Origin: Candidatus Micrarchaeum sp.
Lineage (GTDB): Archaea; SpSt-1190; DYHY01
Length of the DNA stretch: 8,068 bases
Direction of reading: 5' to 3'
Assembly (NCBI GenBank): GCA_020723935.1
Contig: DYHY01000006.1
Span: 10,022-18,089 of the forward strand
Below, one piece after another: positions 1-5,407 of this stretch. The notes beneath the pieces are model-generated. The model saw only the letters and a list, made by a program, of their open reading frames with translations. It did no database searches and was not told where the DNA came from. How positions within the stretch are numbered: position 1 is the stretch's first letter; each line of letters begins with the position of its first letter. The translations under genes were made by a program, and so were the position numbers.

Positions 1-1
1 T

Positions 2-100
2 ATTTCCGAGGAGAGCTACAACGAGCTCAAAGCTGGGAACGAGCGCAAGCTCGAACAGCTCCAGGAAAAAATAAATCAATTCGGGGCCGGAAATGGCTAA
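2..100 (+). CDS. C-terminal end of a SHOCT-like motif protein (5' partial)
   Basis: The reading frame is open from the window edge to TAA at 98-100 and encodes 32 residues, beginning ISEESYNELKAG and ending in a short charged helix plus a GAGNG tail. The pattern S-E-E-x-Y-x-E-L-K followed by a K/E/Q/L-rich helix matches the short SHOCT-like (short C-terminal domain) motif common at the ends of archaeal and bacterial proteins. The same motif occurs twice in the gene at 1713-2384 (LSEEVYYDLKAK). The stop overlaps the start of the MinD-like gene by 8 bases (ATG at 93), so the two are probably co-transcribed and translationally coupled. The main domain lies outside the window, so its function cannot be stated. 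That this is a real coding end is likely; the motif name is a family-level inference. Confidence 0.7.
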   Translation: MSEESYNELKAGNERKLEQLQEKINQFGAGNG

Positions 101-869
101 GGAAAAAACGCGGATAATAGGCGTGATCAGCGGCAAGGGTGGCGTCGGGAAGACGACTATCGTCGCGACAGTCGGCTCGATCCTCGCGTCCGAATACAAG
201 AAAGATGTGATAATCCTCGACTGCAATTTCACGACTTCCCATCTTGGTCTACATTTGGGCTTACATGACACCCCGATTACGTCGAATACCGTCCTCCCGG
301 GGAAAGCCGAACTCGACGATGCGATTTACAATCACAAGAGCGGGATGCGCGTCGTACCGGCCGGACTCTCGGTGAACGACTTGAAAGGGATAGATCTTGT
401 CGATTTGGAAAAGATCGTAAAAAAGCTCATAAACAAAGCGGACTTTGTTTTCCTCGATGCTGCTGCAGGCCTCGGCAGGGAAGCTATTGTCACTATGCGC
501 GCCTGCGATGAAGCCCTTTTTGTGACTGTTCCTCAGGCGCCTTCGGCAGTGGATGTCATGCGCTGCCACAAACTTGTCAAGCAATACGGCAAGACTCCGT
601 TAGGTGTAGTCCTCAATATGGTTCACAGCAAGGCCCACGAGTTTTCGGCCCTTGAAATAGAGACTCTGACCGATCTCCCCGTTGTCGCCAAGATACCTTT
701 CGACACGAACATCCAGAAGGCCCTGTCAGAACGCAAGGTGTTGAACTATTATCAGCCAAACTCAAGAGCAATGCGCGCCTACCGGAAACTGGCTGCCTGG
801 CTCTGCGGCGTAGAATACCATGAGCGGCCCTTCGTGTCACTCATTGTCGACTGGCTCAGAGAAGTCTGA
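93..869 (+). CDS. MinD/ParA-family deviant Walker P-loop ATPase
   Basis: A 258-aa cytosolic ATPase of the SIMIBI MinD/ParA/Mrp class. The N-terminus carries the deviant Walker A GKGGVGKTT (residues 14-22) with the signature Lys15 plus Lys20. The A' region ILDCNF (41-46, Asp43) and following HLGLHLG correspond to the MinD D-x-D-x-x-x-x-N-L-x-x-x-L-G stretch. Walker B is FVFLDAAAGLG (Asp122). A base-recognition-like VVLNMV lies at 172-177. The last residues (about 246-258: FVSLIVDWLREV) alternate hydrophobic and polar residues and could form a short amphipathic membrane-targeting helix as in MinD, though it is less basic than in bacteria. Such ATPases dimerise on ATP and position or recruit partners at membranes or DNA. 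No MinE- or ParB-like partner is visible. It overlaps the upstream SHOCT-like gene by 8 bases, suggesting that protein as a partner. Family call is firm; specific role unknown. Confidence 0.93.
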   Translation: MAKEKTRIIGVISGKGGVGKTTIVATVGSILASEYKKDVIILDCNFTTSHLGLHLGLHDTPITSNTVLPGKAELDDAIYNHKSGMRVVPAGLSVNDLKGIDLVDLEKIVKKLINKADFVFLDAAAGLGREAIVTMRACDEALFVTVPQAPSAVDVMRCHKLVKQYGKTPLGVVLNMVHSKAHEFSALEIETLTDLPVVAKIPFDTNIQKALSERKVLNYYQPNSRAMRAYRKLAAWLCGVEYHERPFVSLIVDWLREV

Positions 870-1019
870 GAACGTGTCGGGATTTTCCATGTGTCGGAAA
901 GTGACGTCGCAATAGGACCCTTCCGAATGCACTCTTCTGTCGTCTCCTTCTTCCCTGGGTTGATTTTGAACGAAACAGTTCGTAACCTTTCATCTGCCTA
1001 ATAAACCACTCCGAGCATT

Positions 1020-1034
1020 GGAACTATTAGTTCC
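1020..1034. repeat. Perfect 15-bp palindrome, candidate operator
   Basis: GGAACTA-T-TAGTTCC has 7-base arms around a single central base. It lies in the gap ahead of the winged-helix gene, about 170 bases upstream of the TATA element. The tiny spacer rules out an RNA hairpin with a normal loop, so a DNA site for a dimeric protein is the better reading. The binding protein is unknown. Confidence 0.5.
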
Positions 1035-1086
1035 TTCTCAAAACTGGGTTTTCAGCAGTTTCCTCCTTGTTTTCAAGGGCGTATTC

Positions 1087-1103
1087 TGTCGATTTCATCG
1101 ACA
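1087..1103. repeat. Perfect 17-bp inverted repeat, candidate operator
   Basis: TGTCGAT-TTC-ATCGACA has two perfect 7-base arms with a 3-base spacer, the typical geometry of a winged-helix or HTH dimer site. The half-site TGTCGAT recurs alone at 1157-1163, and the related TGTCGG recurs at 1179 and 1188, immediately upstream of the TATA element. The nearest encoded candidate binder is the winged-helix protein at 1234-1716, which suggests autoregulation (inference). Confidence 0.55.
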
Positions 1104-1175
1104 CATCTCATTCCAAAGCATTTTCCGCACATTTGGCCCTTCGCTTTGAAATATCATGTCGATTGGCCTGGCCTA

Positions 1176-1193
1176 ACCTGTCGGACCTGTCGG
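1176..1193. repeat. Tandem direct repeat of a 9-mer abutting the promoter
   Basis: ACCTGTCGG occurs twice head to tail (1176-1184 and 1185-1193). It ends where the presumed BRE/TATA begins. The 9-base period is close to one helical turn, so two bound molecules would sit on nearly the same DNA face. An activator or repressor site next to the BRE is plausible. Confidence 0.5.
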
Positions 1194-1208
1194 AAAGGAT
1201 AAATAAAA
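1192..1208 (+). promoter_or_regulatory. Archaeal BRE/TATA promoter of the winged-helix operon
   Basis: A purine-rich BRE-like stretch (GGAAAGG, 1192-1198) is followed by ATAAATAAAA (1199-1208). The centre of the TATA element is about 31 bases from GTG 1234 and 37 from ATG 1240. Transcription would therefore begin at or just before the start codon, giving a leaderless or very short-leader mRNA. Only a weak GGAAG stands in for a ribosome binding site. Confidence 0.6.
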
Positions 1209-1233
1209 GAACGATGCAAGGGTTGGAAGTTGC

Positions 1234-1716
1234 GTGCAGATGTCAGGAATTGCCCAAGCTATGAAAAAGGCCTTTGGAACGGATGAAATCCTGGCTCTCA
1301 TGACGGAACAGAACGCCAAGCTTATGGCCCGCATGGATGACCAGTCCCGTCAGATCAAGGCGCTCTCCGACTCTGTCACATATGTCAACCATCAGCTCCT
1401 TGAGATTCGGGAAAAGTTCGACCATTTGGAGATTTCGACCCGAAAAGCCGCCGAGAAACCCGCGCGCAGGGAGAGGATTCATTCGGAAAACCCCGTGGAA
1501 GCCAAGGTCCTTGAAAGCGTATCCAAAAGCGGGTCGATCACGGCTTCGGAAGCCGCTTTATTATCGGGCCTGAGCCGCACCCGGGCGAGCGAAGTCCTCA
1601 ATTCCCTTGTGAGGAAACGCCTGATATTGAAGGAAAAGCACGGAAAAACCAGCTTCTTCGTTCCCACTCCCGACGTGTCGACGGAAAGGCCCGGAGGTGG
1701 CGCGGAGACGACATGA
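1234..1716 (+). CDS. Coiled-coil plus winged-helix DNA-binding protein
   Basis: About 160 aa. Residues about 18-70 are a heptad-like helical region rich in Leu, Met, Gln, Lys and Glu, likely a coiled coil for oligomerisation. A charged linker (71-86) follows. A MarR/TrmB-like winged helix spans 87-145: the recognition region includes LSGLSRTRASEVLNSL (110-125), then RKRLILKEKHGKTSFFV as the wing. The C-tail is low-complexity. No metal or ligand site is recognised. GTG 1234 and ATG 1240 are both possible starts; ATG 1240 gives 158 aa, and the TATA position suits either. The stop overlaps the next start by 4 bases (ATGA, 1713-1716), so the two genes form a coupled operon. A transcription factor acting on the palindromes just upstream is a reasonable inference; the exact family is uncertain. 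Confidence 0.82.
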   Translation: MQMSGIAQAMKKAFGTDEILALMTEQNAKLMARMDDQSRQIKALSDSVTYVNHQLLEIREKFDHLEISTRKAAEKPARRERIHSENPVEAKVLESVSKSGSITASEAALLSGLSRTRASEVLNSLVRKRLILKEKHGKTSFFVPTPDVSTERPGGGAETT

Positions 1717-2384
1717 CTCCGTCACAAGCTACATCCCCCAACCCTAGCCTGACGGAGCTCAAGAGGCAGGTCTCCATGGCCGCCCCGCAGCTTTCTGTCG
1801 GGGAGAAAACACCCGAAAAACGAACATCCGAACCAACTTTGCCAGGGATCTCTTCCGTCGACACGTCGGAGGTAACAGCCAAAATCCTCAAACTCGAGGA
1901 ATTGGCCCGTGAATTGTCCTTCGAAGGAATTCTTGCAAGGAAAGAGGATTTGGAGAACGCTCTGTTCACCCTAGAGAAAGAGCACATAAACAGCCTTGCT
2001 TCAGATAGCAGCTATTATGAGATAAAGTCGAAGATAATCAAGGAGCTGCGGAAATTGGACGATAAATTGGCTGTGCTCCGCGCATATCTTGATTCAAACA
2101 AAGTCTTCAGATCCGAGCTTCCGAAGCTCGAGAACTCCATCGCGAAAATCGCGGCGGCATCAAGATTCACCGGCTCGTCTTCCGTTACGTCCCCTGGACC
2201 GGCTGGTTCGCTCCCCTCCCGCCAGGATATGGAAGCATCCTTGGGCGAGCTCACGAAGAAATACCTGGCCGGACAGCTTTCCGAGGAGGTCTACTACGAC
2301 CTCAAGGCCAAGCTTTCGGTGAAGCTGGATTACCTTGCTCCTCCGTCCGCCGGCAGGAAGGGAAGCCCTCTTTCTTCCGACTGA
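1713..2384 (+). CDS. 223-aa helical protein with two SHOCT-like motifs
   Basis: The first 50 residues are Ser/Pro/Thr-rich and probably disordered. Helical segments follow (about 52-92 and 105-148). Two copies of a SHOCT-like motif are visible: residues about 90-119 (SDSSYYEIKSKIIKEL...) and about 183-208 (YLAGQLSEEVYYDLKAKL...). They are separated by a Ser/Gly/Pro-rich linker (151-170). The Y-x-(D/E)-(L/I)-K-x-K core matches the tail of the partial gene at 2-100. There are no enzymatic motifs, signal peptide or membrane segments. Its start lies inside the stop of the winged-helix gene (ATGA), so it is translated with it. It may act as an adaptor for the winged-helix protein or the MinD-like ATPase. 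The motif call is by eye; the function is not recognised. Confidence 0.8.
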   Translation: MTPSQATSPNPSLTELKRQVSMAAPQLSVGEKTPEKRTSEPTLPGISSVDTSEVTAKILKLEELARELSFEGILARKEDLENALFTLEKEHINSLASDSSYYEIKSKIIKELRKLDDKLAVLRAYLDSNKVFRSELPKLENSIAKIAAASRFTGSSSVTSPGPAGSLPSRQDMEASLGELTKKYLAGQLSEEVYYDLKAKLSVKLDYLAPPSAGRKGSPLSSD

Positions 2385-2387
2385 TCC

Positions 2388-2403
2388 CCCGGCGGGCGCC
2401 GGG
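2388..2403. repeat. GC hairpin just after the stop codon
   Basis: CCCGGC-GGGC-GCCGGG forms a 6-bp stem with a 4-base loop, three bases beyond the TGA at 2382-2384. It is followed by AAAA rather than T residues, so it is not a classical intrinsic terminator for the + strand. It may protect the mRNA 3' end, or be chance in GC-rich DNA. Confidence 0.3.
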
Positions 2404-2440
2404 AAAAGCAATTCCGGCCCCCAATGTCCTCTTCCGCAAG

Positions 2441-2450
2441 ATTTAATAAG
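2441..2450 (+). promoter_or_regulatory. TATA element for the membrane-protein gene
   Basis: ATTTAATAAG (core TTTAATA, 2442-2448), preceded by CGCAAG as a possible BRE, stands out in GC-rich surroundings. Its centre is about 29 bases upstream of ATG 2474, the expected TATA-to-start distance for a leaderless archaeal transcript. This supports 2474, not the TTG at 2574, as the original start of the downstream gene. Confidence 0.6.
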
Positions 2451-2473
2451 CGCGGTCCGCCTCCGCCGGCCGG

Positions 2474-3397
2474 ATGTTCCCCCTTGCTGCGGAATTAATC
2501 CTCGGCACTTTCTTCAAGGCTCCCGCGCTCCCCCCCTCCTCCCCTCCCCCCCCTCTCCTTCACGGTCCTCGCGTTGAGGCATGACGCGATAAAGGGGCTC
2601 GCCAGGCGGCGCGAGAGGATCTTCTTCGGCGCGTATCTCCTCGCGGTCCTCGCCCATCTCGCCCTCTCCGACGGCTATTCCTTCCTCTCAGACACCTTCT
2701 CCTCTGCAGTCAAGCCCCATTACCTGCCCCTCGCGGCGGCAACCGTCGTCCTCGCCCTGGGCGCCCTCTCGCTCCACGCGGGCTTCTCGCGCCTCAGGCA
2801 GGACCTTTTCTCGGACGAGGAAGCCCAATCCTCCTGGGCGCTCCTCCTCGCCCTCGCCGGCTTCTCCGGATGGCGATCGTCTCCGGCTACGGCCGCATGA
2901 GCCCGGCGGCCATCTCGGCAAAGGTCGTCTATTTCGCCGCATTGGCACCGATCTTGATGTGCTACCTCCTCCAGTTCGCCTTCTACAGGAAGTTCGGTCT
3001 GCGGTTCGGGTCCCTGAGCCTCGCCGGCGCCTTCGCCTCCCTGGCGAACCCCGTCCTGTTCTTCGCGGCGATCTTCTTCTATATGAGGCCGGGGAACGTC
3101 GTCAACGTCAAGCCCTTCTACCGGCTGCGCCTCTACGCCGCGGTTTTCTCCGTCCTGGGGGCGGGGGAGCCCCTTCCGGAGGGCGGCTTGCTGGGCCTCT
3201 CCTCCGTGGAGGCCTCCTCCTTCCTCCTGCATTTCCTGCGCGCCTACCGGAAGATAACCGGCGCGGTCTCGGGCCTCTTCGCTAAGGAGCTCCTCGCGTC
3301 GGGCGACTGGGTCGCGAAGGATCCCGCCGTCAGGCGGGCGGTTGAAGACTTCCTCAGCGAGCCCGAGGACGGCCCGGTCTTGCCCGCCCGGAAGTGA
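2474..3397 (+). pseudogene. Multi-pass membrane protein gene, split by two compensating frame changes
   Basis: The ATG at 2474 opens a frame starting MFPLAAELILGTFFKAPALP, which hits a stop at 2582-2584. Near the C-rich tract (C7 2530-2536, C8 2546-2553) the coding signal moves to the frame that runs to 2900 (LSFTVLALRHDAIKGLARR..., hydrophobic segments IFFGAYLLAVLAHLAL and YLPLAAATVVLALGAL, then WALLLALAGFSG). At about 2865-2870 it returns to the first frame (MAIVSGYG..., VVYFAALAPILMCYLLQF, LANPVLFFAAIFFYM) and ends at 3397. The two changes cancel (one extra base, one missing), giving about 307 aa with four to five membrane segments and a soluble C-terminal tail from about 3115. The third membrane segment is cut exactly at the second change, which supports one original gene. 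Alternatives: sequencing indels, or two overlapping genes (2574-2900 with TTG start, and 2870-3397). The family is not recognised. Confidence 0.6.
2528..2561 (+). repeat. 34-nt homopyrimidine tract with C7 and C8 runs
   Basis: Every base from 2528 to 2561 is C or T, including C7 (2530-2536) and C8 (2546-2553). The tract sits early in the membrane-protein gene, exactly where its frame changes. Such runs are prone both to replication slippage and to sequencing indels. Confidence 0.75.
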
Positions 3398-3401
3398 CCA
3401 T

Positions 3402-4937
3402 TTACACCGTCGGCTTGAACTTGTGCTTGGCTAGCTCCGTCTCCCGCCGGTCCGGCGCGAGCGGCTCGAGGCGCACGTCCAGCTCAAGGGTCTTGAAGCC
3501 CGCTTCCGAGCCTTCGGAGAGGAAAGCCTTCATCGGCGGGCTCGCCGGAACTATCTCGGCCCTGCCCTCCGAATAGCCGTCCGTCGCGTACCTCTCAAGT
3601 TTCGCCTGCGTCTTTGAGAGGAGCGCCGCTTCCGGCTCGCCGTACGTGTCGAAGACGAAGGTGATCTTGTCGCAGTCAAGGGCCGCCCCAGGCTCGTACC
3701 TGACGTCGAAGACCCCGCTGAACGCGTCGGGCCTCTGCTGGGAGATGAGGGCGGCGATGTTCTCCGCGACGTATGCCGGGAGGTGCTTCATCGCCTCGCC
3801 CTGCGAGAACTTCACCCTGCCGACGACCTCTATCGCGGGCGATGGGATGCCGCAGGAGCAGTCGTGATCAAGGGTCACGAGGTCCCCGGTCTCGCCGTTC
3901 ACGTCGCACCACGCCTTGAGGTTCGTCGGCGTCACCCACGCAGCCCCGCTCTCGTCGGCCGTCACGCGCTGGTAGGGCGCGACGTGCGAGCGGCCTTCCG
4001 AGCACGGGTAGGTTATGAGGCCGTGATCAACGGTCCCGCGCATGTTCCTCACCTCTATCCCCGGGACGTCCTCCCTGAACCTTCTCCTGGACTCGGAGAG
4101 GTGCCCGCCGCCCAAGACGACGCCCTTTAGCGGGAAATCCCCTTCCGCCCTCAGCCGGTCTATCTCTTCCTTCATCCTGCGGTTCGTCTCATAGGCCCTC
4201 CCGAGCGTCGCCTCGTAATCGACCTTGATCATGCCGTCGGCGCGAACGCGCATCACGGGCTCCGGGACCTCGACGTAGGTGAGCTCGGAAGCGGCCCGCA
4301 CGAGGAAGATGGGCACCGTCCTTGTGTAGCTGGTTATCACGTCCGTCGCGGGGAGCTCGTCCATGAACTTCCCGTAATCCCTCGTGTCTATGTGCCTGAC
4401 CTTCCCCGTGCGCTCGACGAGCTTGAGGACTATCGGCACGCCCTTGCCCATCAAGCTCTCCGACGGGGCGAGGACCATTATGCCGTCCGTCCCCCCGCCG
4501 GTACCCGACGGTGTCCAAGGCCTGCCTGTATCCCTATCCCTGGGCGCCGAACATGTCGGCCAGGTCCCAGGGGATCTCGACCATATTCCCGGTCGTCCCG
4601 CTGGTGTTGAAGTATTTCACGAAGCCAGCGTCGTCCCTGAGAATCTCAGGCATCCTCTGCTGCATGTCCTCGCGCGTTATGCGAAAGCCGGTCGCGTCCA
4701 AGTCCTTGAAAGTCCTTATGTCCGCGGGCGAGGAGACGCCCAGCTCGCGCATCCTCCTCGGGAAGAGGGGGGCGCGTGCGTCCAGTACCGCGCGACGATG
4801 CCGCGCAGGGACGCGTCCTGCGCCGCCTCGAGCTCCTCGGGGCTCCTGTAAGGGAAATCCAGCGGATCCTTCCCCGCGCGGTATATCGCCTTCAAAACCC
4901 CGACTGCAGCCCGGGCAACCTCTCCGACTTTTCCCAT
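3402..4937 (-). pseudogene. PaaK/LuxE-like adenylate-forming ligase, disrupted
   Basis: Adenylate-forming (ANL) enzyme of the phenylacetate-CoA ligase / F390 synthetase / LuxE type, about 510 aa when repaired. These activate a carboxylate as acyl-AMP. Starting at ATG 4937, MGKVGEVARAAVGVLKAIYR leads to WTHAPP. At G6 (4767-4772) one base is missing and the frame moves to LFPRRMRELGV, then the P-loop NTSGTTG (near 4600). An in-frame TAG (4536-4534) follows, then GYRQALDTVGYRRG. At C6 (4491-4496) one base is extra, after which the frame GTDGIMVLAPSES... runs to 3402. Other landmarks are VVLGGGHLSESRRRF, YPCSEGRSH (A5-like) and the PaaK-like DCSCGIPSPAIEVVGR block. Removing one TATCCC copy (4529-4540) abolishes the TAG. 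The gene ends 4 bases from the convergent membrane-protein gene. Substrate is unknown. It is either a recent pseudogene or suffers sequence errors. Confidence 0.75.
4529..4540. repeat. 6-bp tandem duplication creating an in-frame TAG
   Basis: TATCCC occurs twice in tandem on the + strand. Read on the - strand within the ligase, the codons are CAG GGA TAG GGA TAC AGG; with one copy they become CAG GGA TAC AGG, an uninterrupted Q-G-Y-R. The duplication is the simplest source of the premature TAG at 4536-4534. Confidence 0.7.
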
Positions 4938-4963
4938 GGCAGTGCGTGCCGGAGCGCCGCGCG

Positions 4964-4970
4964 CTAAAAA
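4964..4970 (-). promoter_or_regulatory. Probable TATA element of the ligase gene
   Basis: On the minus strand TTTTTAG (4970-4964) is an AT patch in GC-rich DNA. Its centre is about 30 bases before ATG 4937, again fitting a leaderless start. It is a poorer match to the archaeal TATA consensus than the one at 5038. Confidence 0.45.
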
Positions 4971-5004
4971 GCTTGCTTAACACCTTGAAGTGGCGTTCGG
5001 AAAA

Positions 5005-5040
5005 AAGCCTTCGCAGGGCGCGGCGGTCCGAATAAGGCTT
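5005..5040. repeat. 7-bp inverted repeat flanking the operon promoter
   Basis: AAGCCTT (5005-5011) and AAGGCTT (5034-5040) are perfect inverted copies 22 bases apart. The right arm overlaps the BRE/TATA of the downstream operon. A second pair, TTCGG (4996-5000) and CCGAA (5028-5032), is interleaved with it. A repressor site overlapping the BRE is possible, but chance is not excluded. Confidence 0.35.
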
Positions 5041-5046
5041 AAATAT
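5038..5046 (+). promoter_or_regulatory. TATA promoter of the Roadblock/KaiC/GTPase operon
   Basis: CTTAAATAT is a good archaeal TATA box with an A/G-rich BRE-like stretch upstream (5031-5037). Its centre is about 28 bases from ATG 5070. No ribosome binding site precedes 5070, so the first gene is probably leaderless. The promoter is divergent from that of the ligase, within a 132-base gap. Confidence 0.65.
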
Positions 5047-5069
5047 GAAGTGTCACTCCTGCAAGTAAT

Positions 5070-5399
5070 ATGCCAGTTTCTGCCTCGCGCAAGGCGGCCT
5101 TCTACAGGCAGCTTGCGCAGGACCTCGCGCAGGGCGTTGCAAAGATAATCGGGAACACCTCCTACACCCTCGCCGCGTCCGTCTCCGGGATATCCGTCGA
5201 CTACAGGACGAAGGCCGTAGCCACGGGCGACTCGTTCGATTCCGGGAATTTCAAGGACCTAATCGCCGTCTATGTCCGGATCATCGGCCCCGTGGCTAGG
5301 ACCCTTGCCGCGCGGGCGGCCGCACCCCTCCTCAAGGAACTCCCTGAGATGAGGAAGGATCTCCCGGCATGGATCTTGGCCTGGGAGAGGGAGGACTGA
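5070..5399 (+). CDS. Uncharacterised 109-aa protein, first gene of the operon
   Basis: A small soluble protein that I do not recognise. Residues 5-27 form a likely amphipathic helix (RKAAFYRQLAQDLAQGVAKI). A Ser/Thr-containing middle (SYTLAASVSGISVDYRTK, 31-48) may be a beta hairpin. It is followed by a hydrophobic helix (FKDLIAVYVRIIGPVARTLA, 61-80) and a basic/acidic C-terminal helix ending in WILAWERED. There is no signal peptide, and no cysteine or catalytic motif is evident. ATG 5070 is chosen because the TATA element lies 28 bases upstream. The gap to the Roadblock gene is 8 bases from its TGA, so it is co-transcribed with the GTPase/Roadblock/KaiC genes. As leader gene of the module it may be a partner or regulator of the GTPase; this is inferred from position only. 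Confidence 0.8.
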   Translation: MPVSASRKAAFYRQLAQDLAQGVAKIIGNTSYTLAASVSGISVDYRTKAVATGDSFDSGNFKDLIAVYVRIIGPVARTLAARAAAPLLKELPEMRKDLPAWILAWERED

Positions 5400-5407
5400 C
5401 ACCCCGT

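Larger units (their letters stand above)
870..1191. other. Intergenic regulatory gap without a gene
   Basis: About 320 bases between the MinD-like stop and the promoter of the next gene. No credible coding frame, tRNA or rRNA is seen. It is AT-richer than its surroundings and holds two perfect palindromes (1020-1034 and 1087-1103), a tandem 9-mer (1176-1193) and recurring TGTCG words: TGTCGG at 875, 892, 1179 and 1188, and TGTCGAT at 1087 and 1157. A pyrimidine-rich stretch around 932-956, followed by TTTT at 964-967, could help end the upstream transcript, but this is weak. The concentration of repeated words suggests transcription-factor sites controlling the downstream winged-helix operon. 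Confidence 0.5.

Noticed and set aside
1067-1264. 65-aa open frame in the regulatory gap
   Set aside because: It runs through the palindrome, the tandem repeat and the TATA element, overlaps the winged-helix start in another frame, and has no domain-like pattern.
2388-2403. Intrinsic terminator after the SHOCT-like gene
   Set aside because: The stem is good but no T-run follows; kept only as a low-confidence repeat.
2335-2577. Open frame encoding a Pro/Arg/Ser-rich 80-aa protein
   Set aside because: It starts inside the SHOCT-like gene, crosses a promoter and the C-rich tract, and has biased low-complexity composition; it is a shadow of GC-rich DNA.
4189-4518. 109-aa minus-strand frame starting with TTG at 4518
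   Set aside because: Its first 10 or so codons belong to the ligase (DTVGYRRG) but after the C6 run it reads out of frame; it is a fragment of the broken ligase, not a gene.
4534-4536. Pyrrolysine codon in the ligase
   Set aside because: The TAG is fully explained by the TATCCC tandem duplication, the gene carries two further frame changes, and no pyl genes or other in-frame TAG are visible here.
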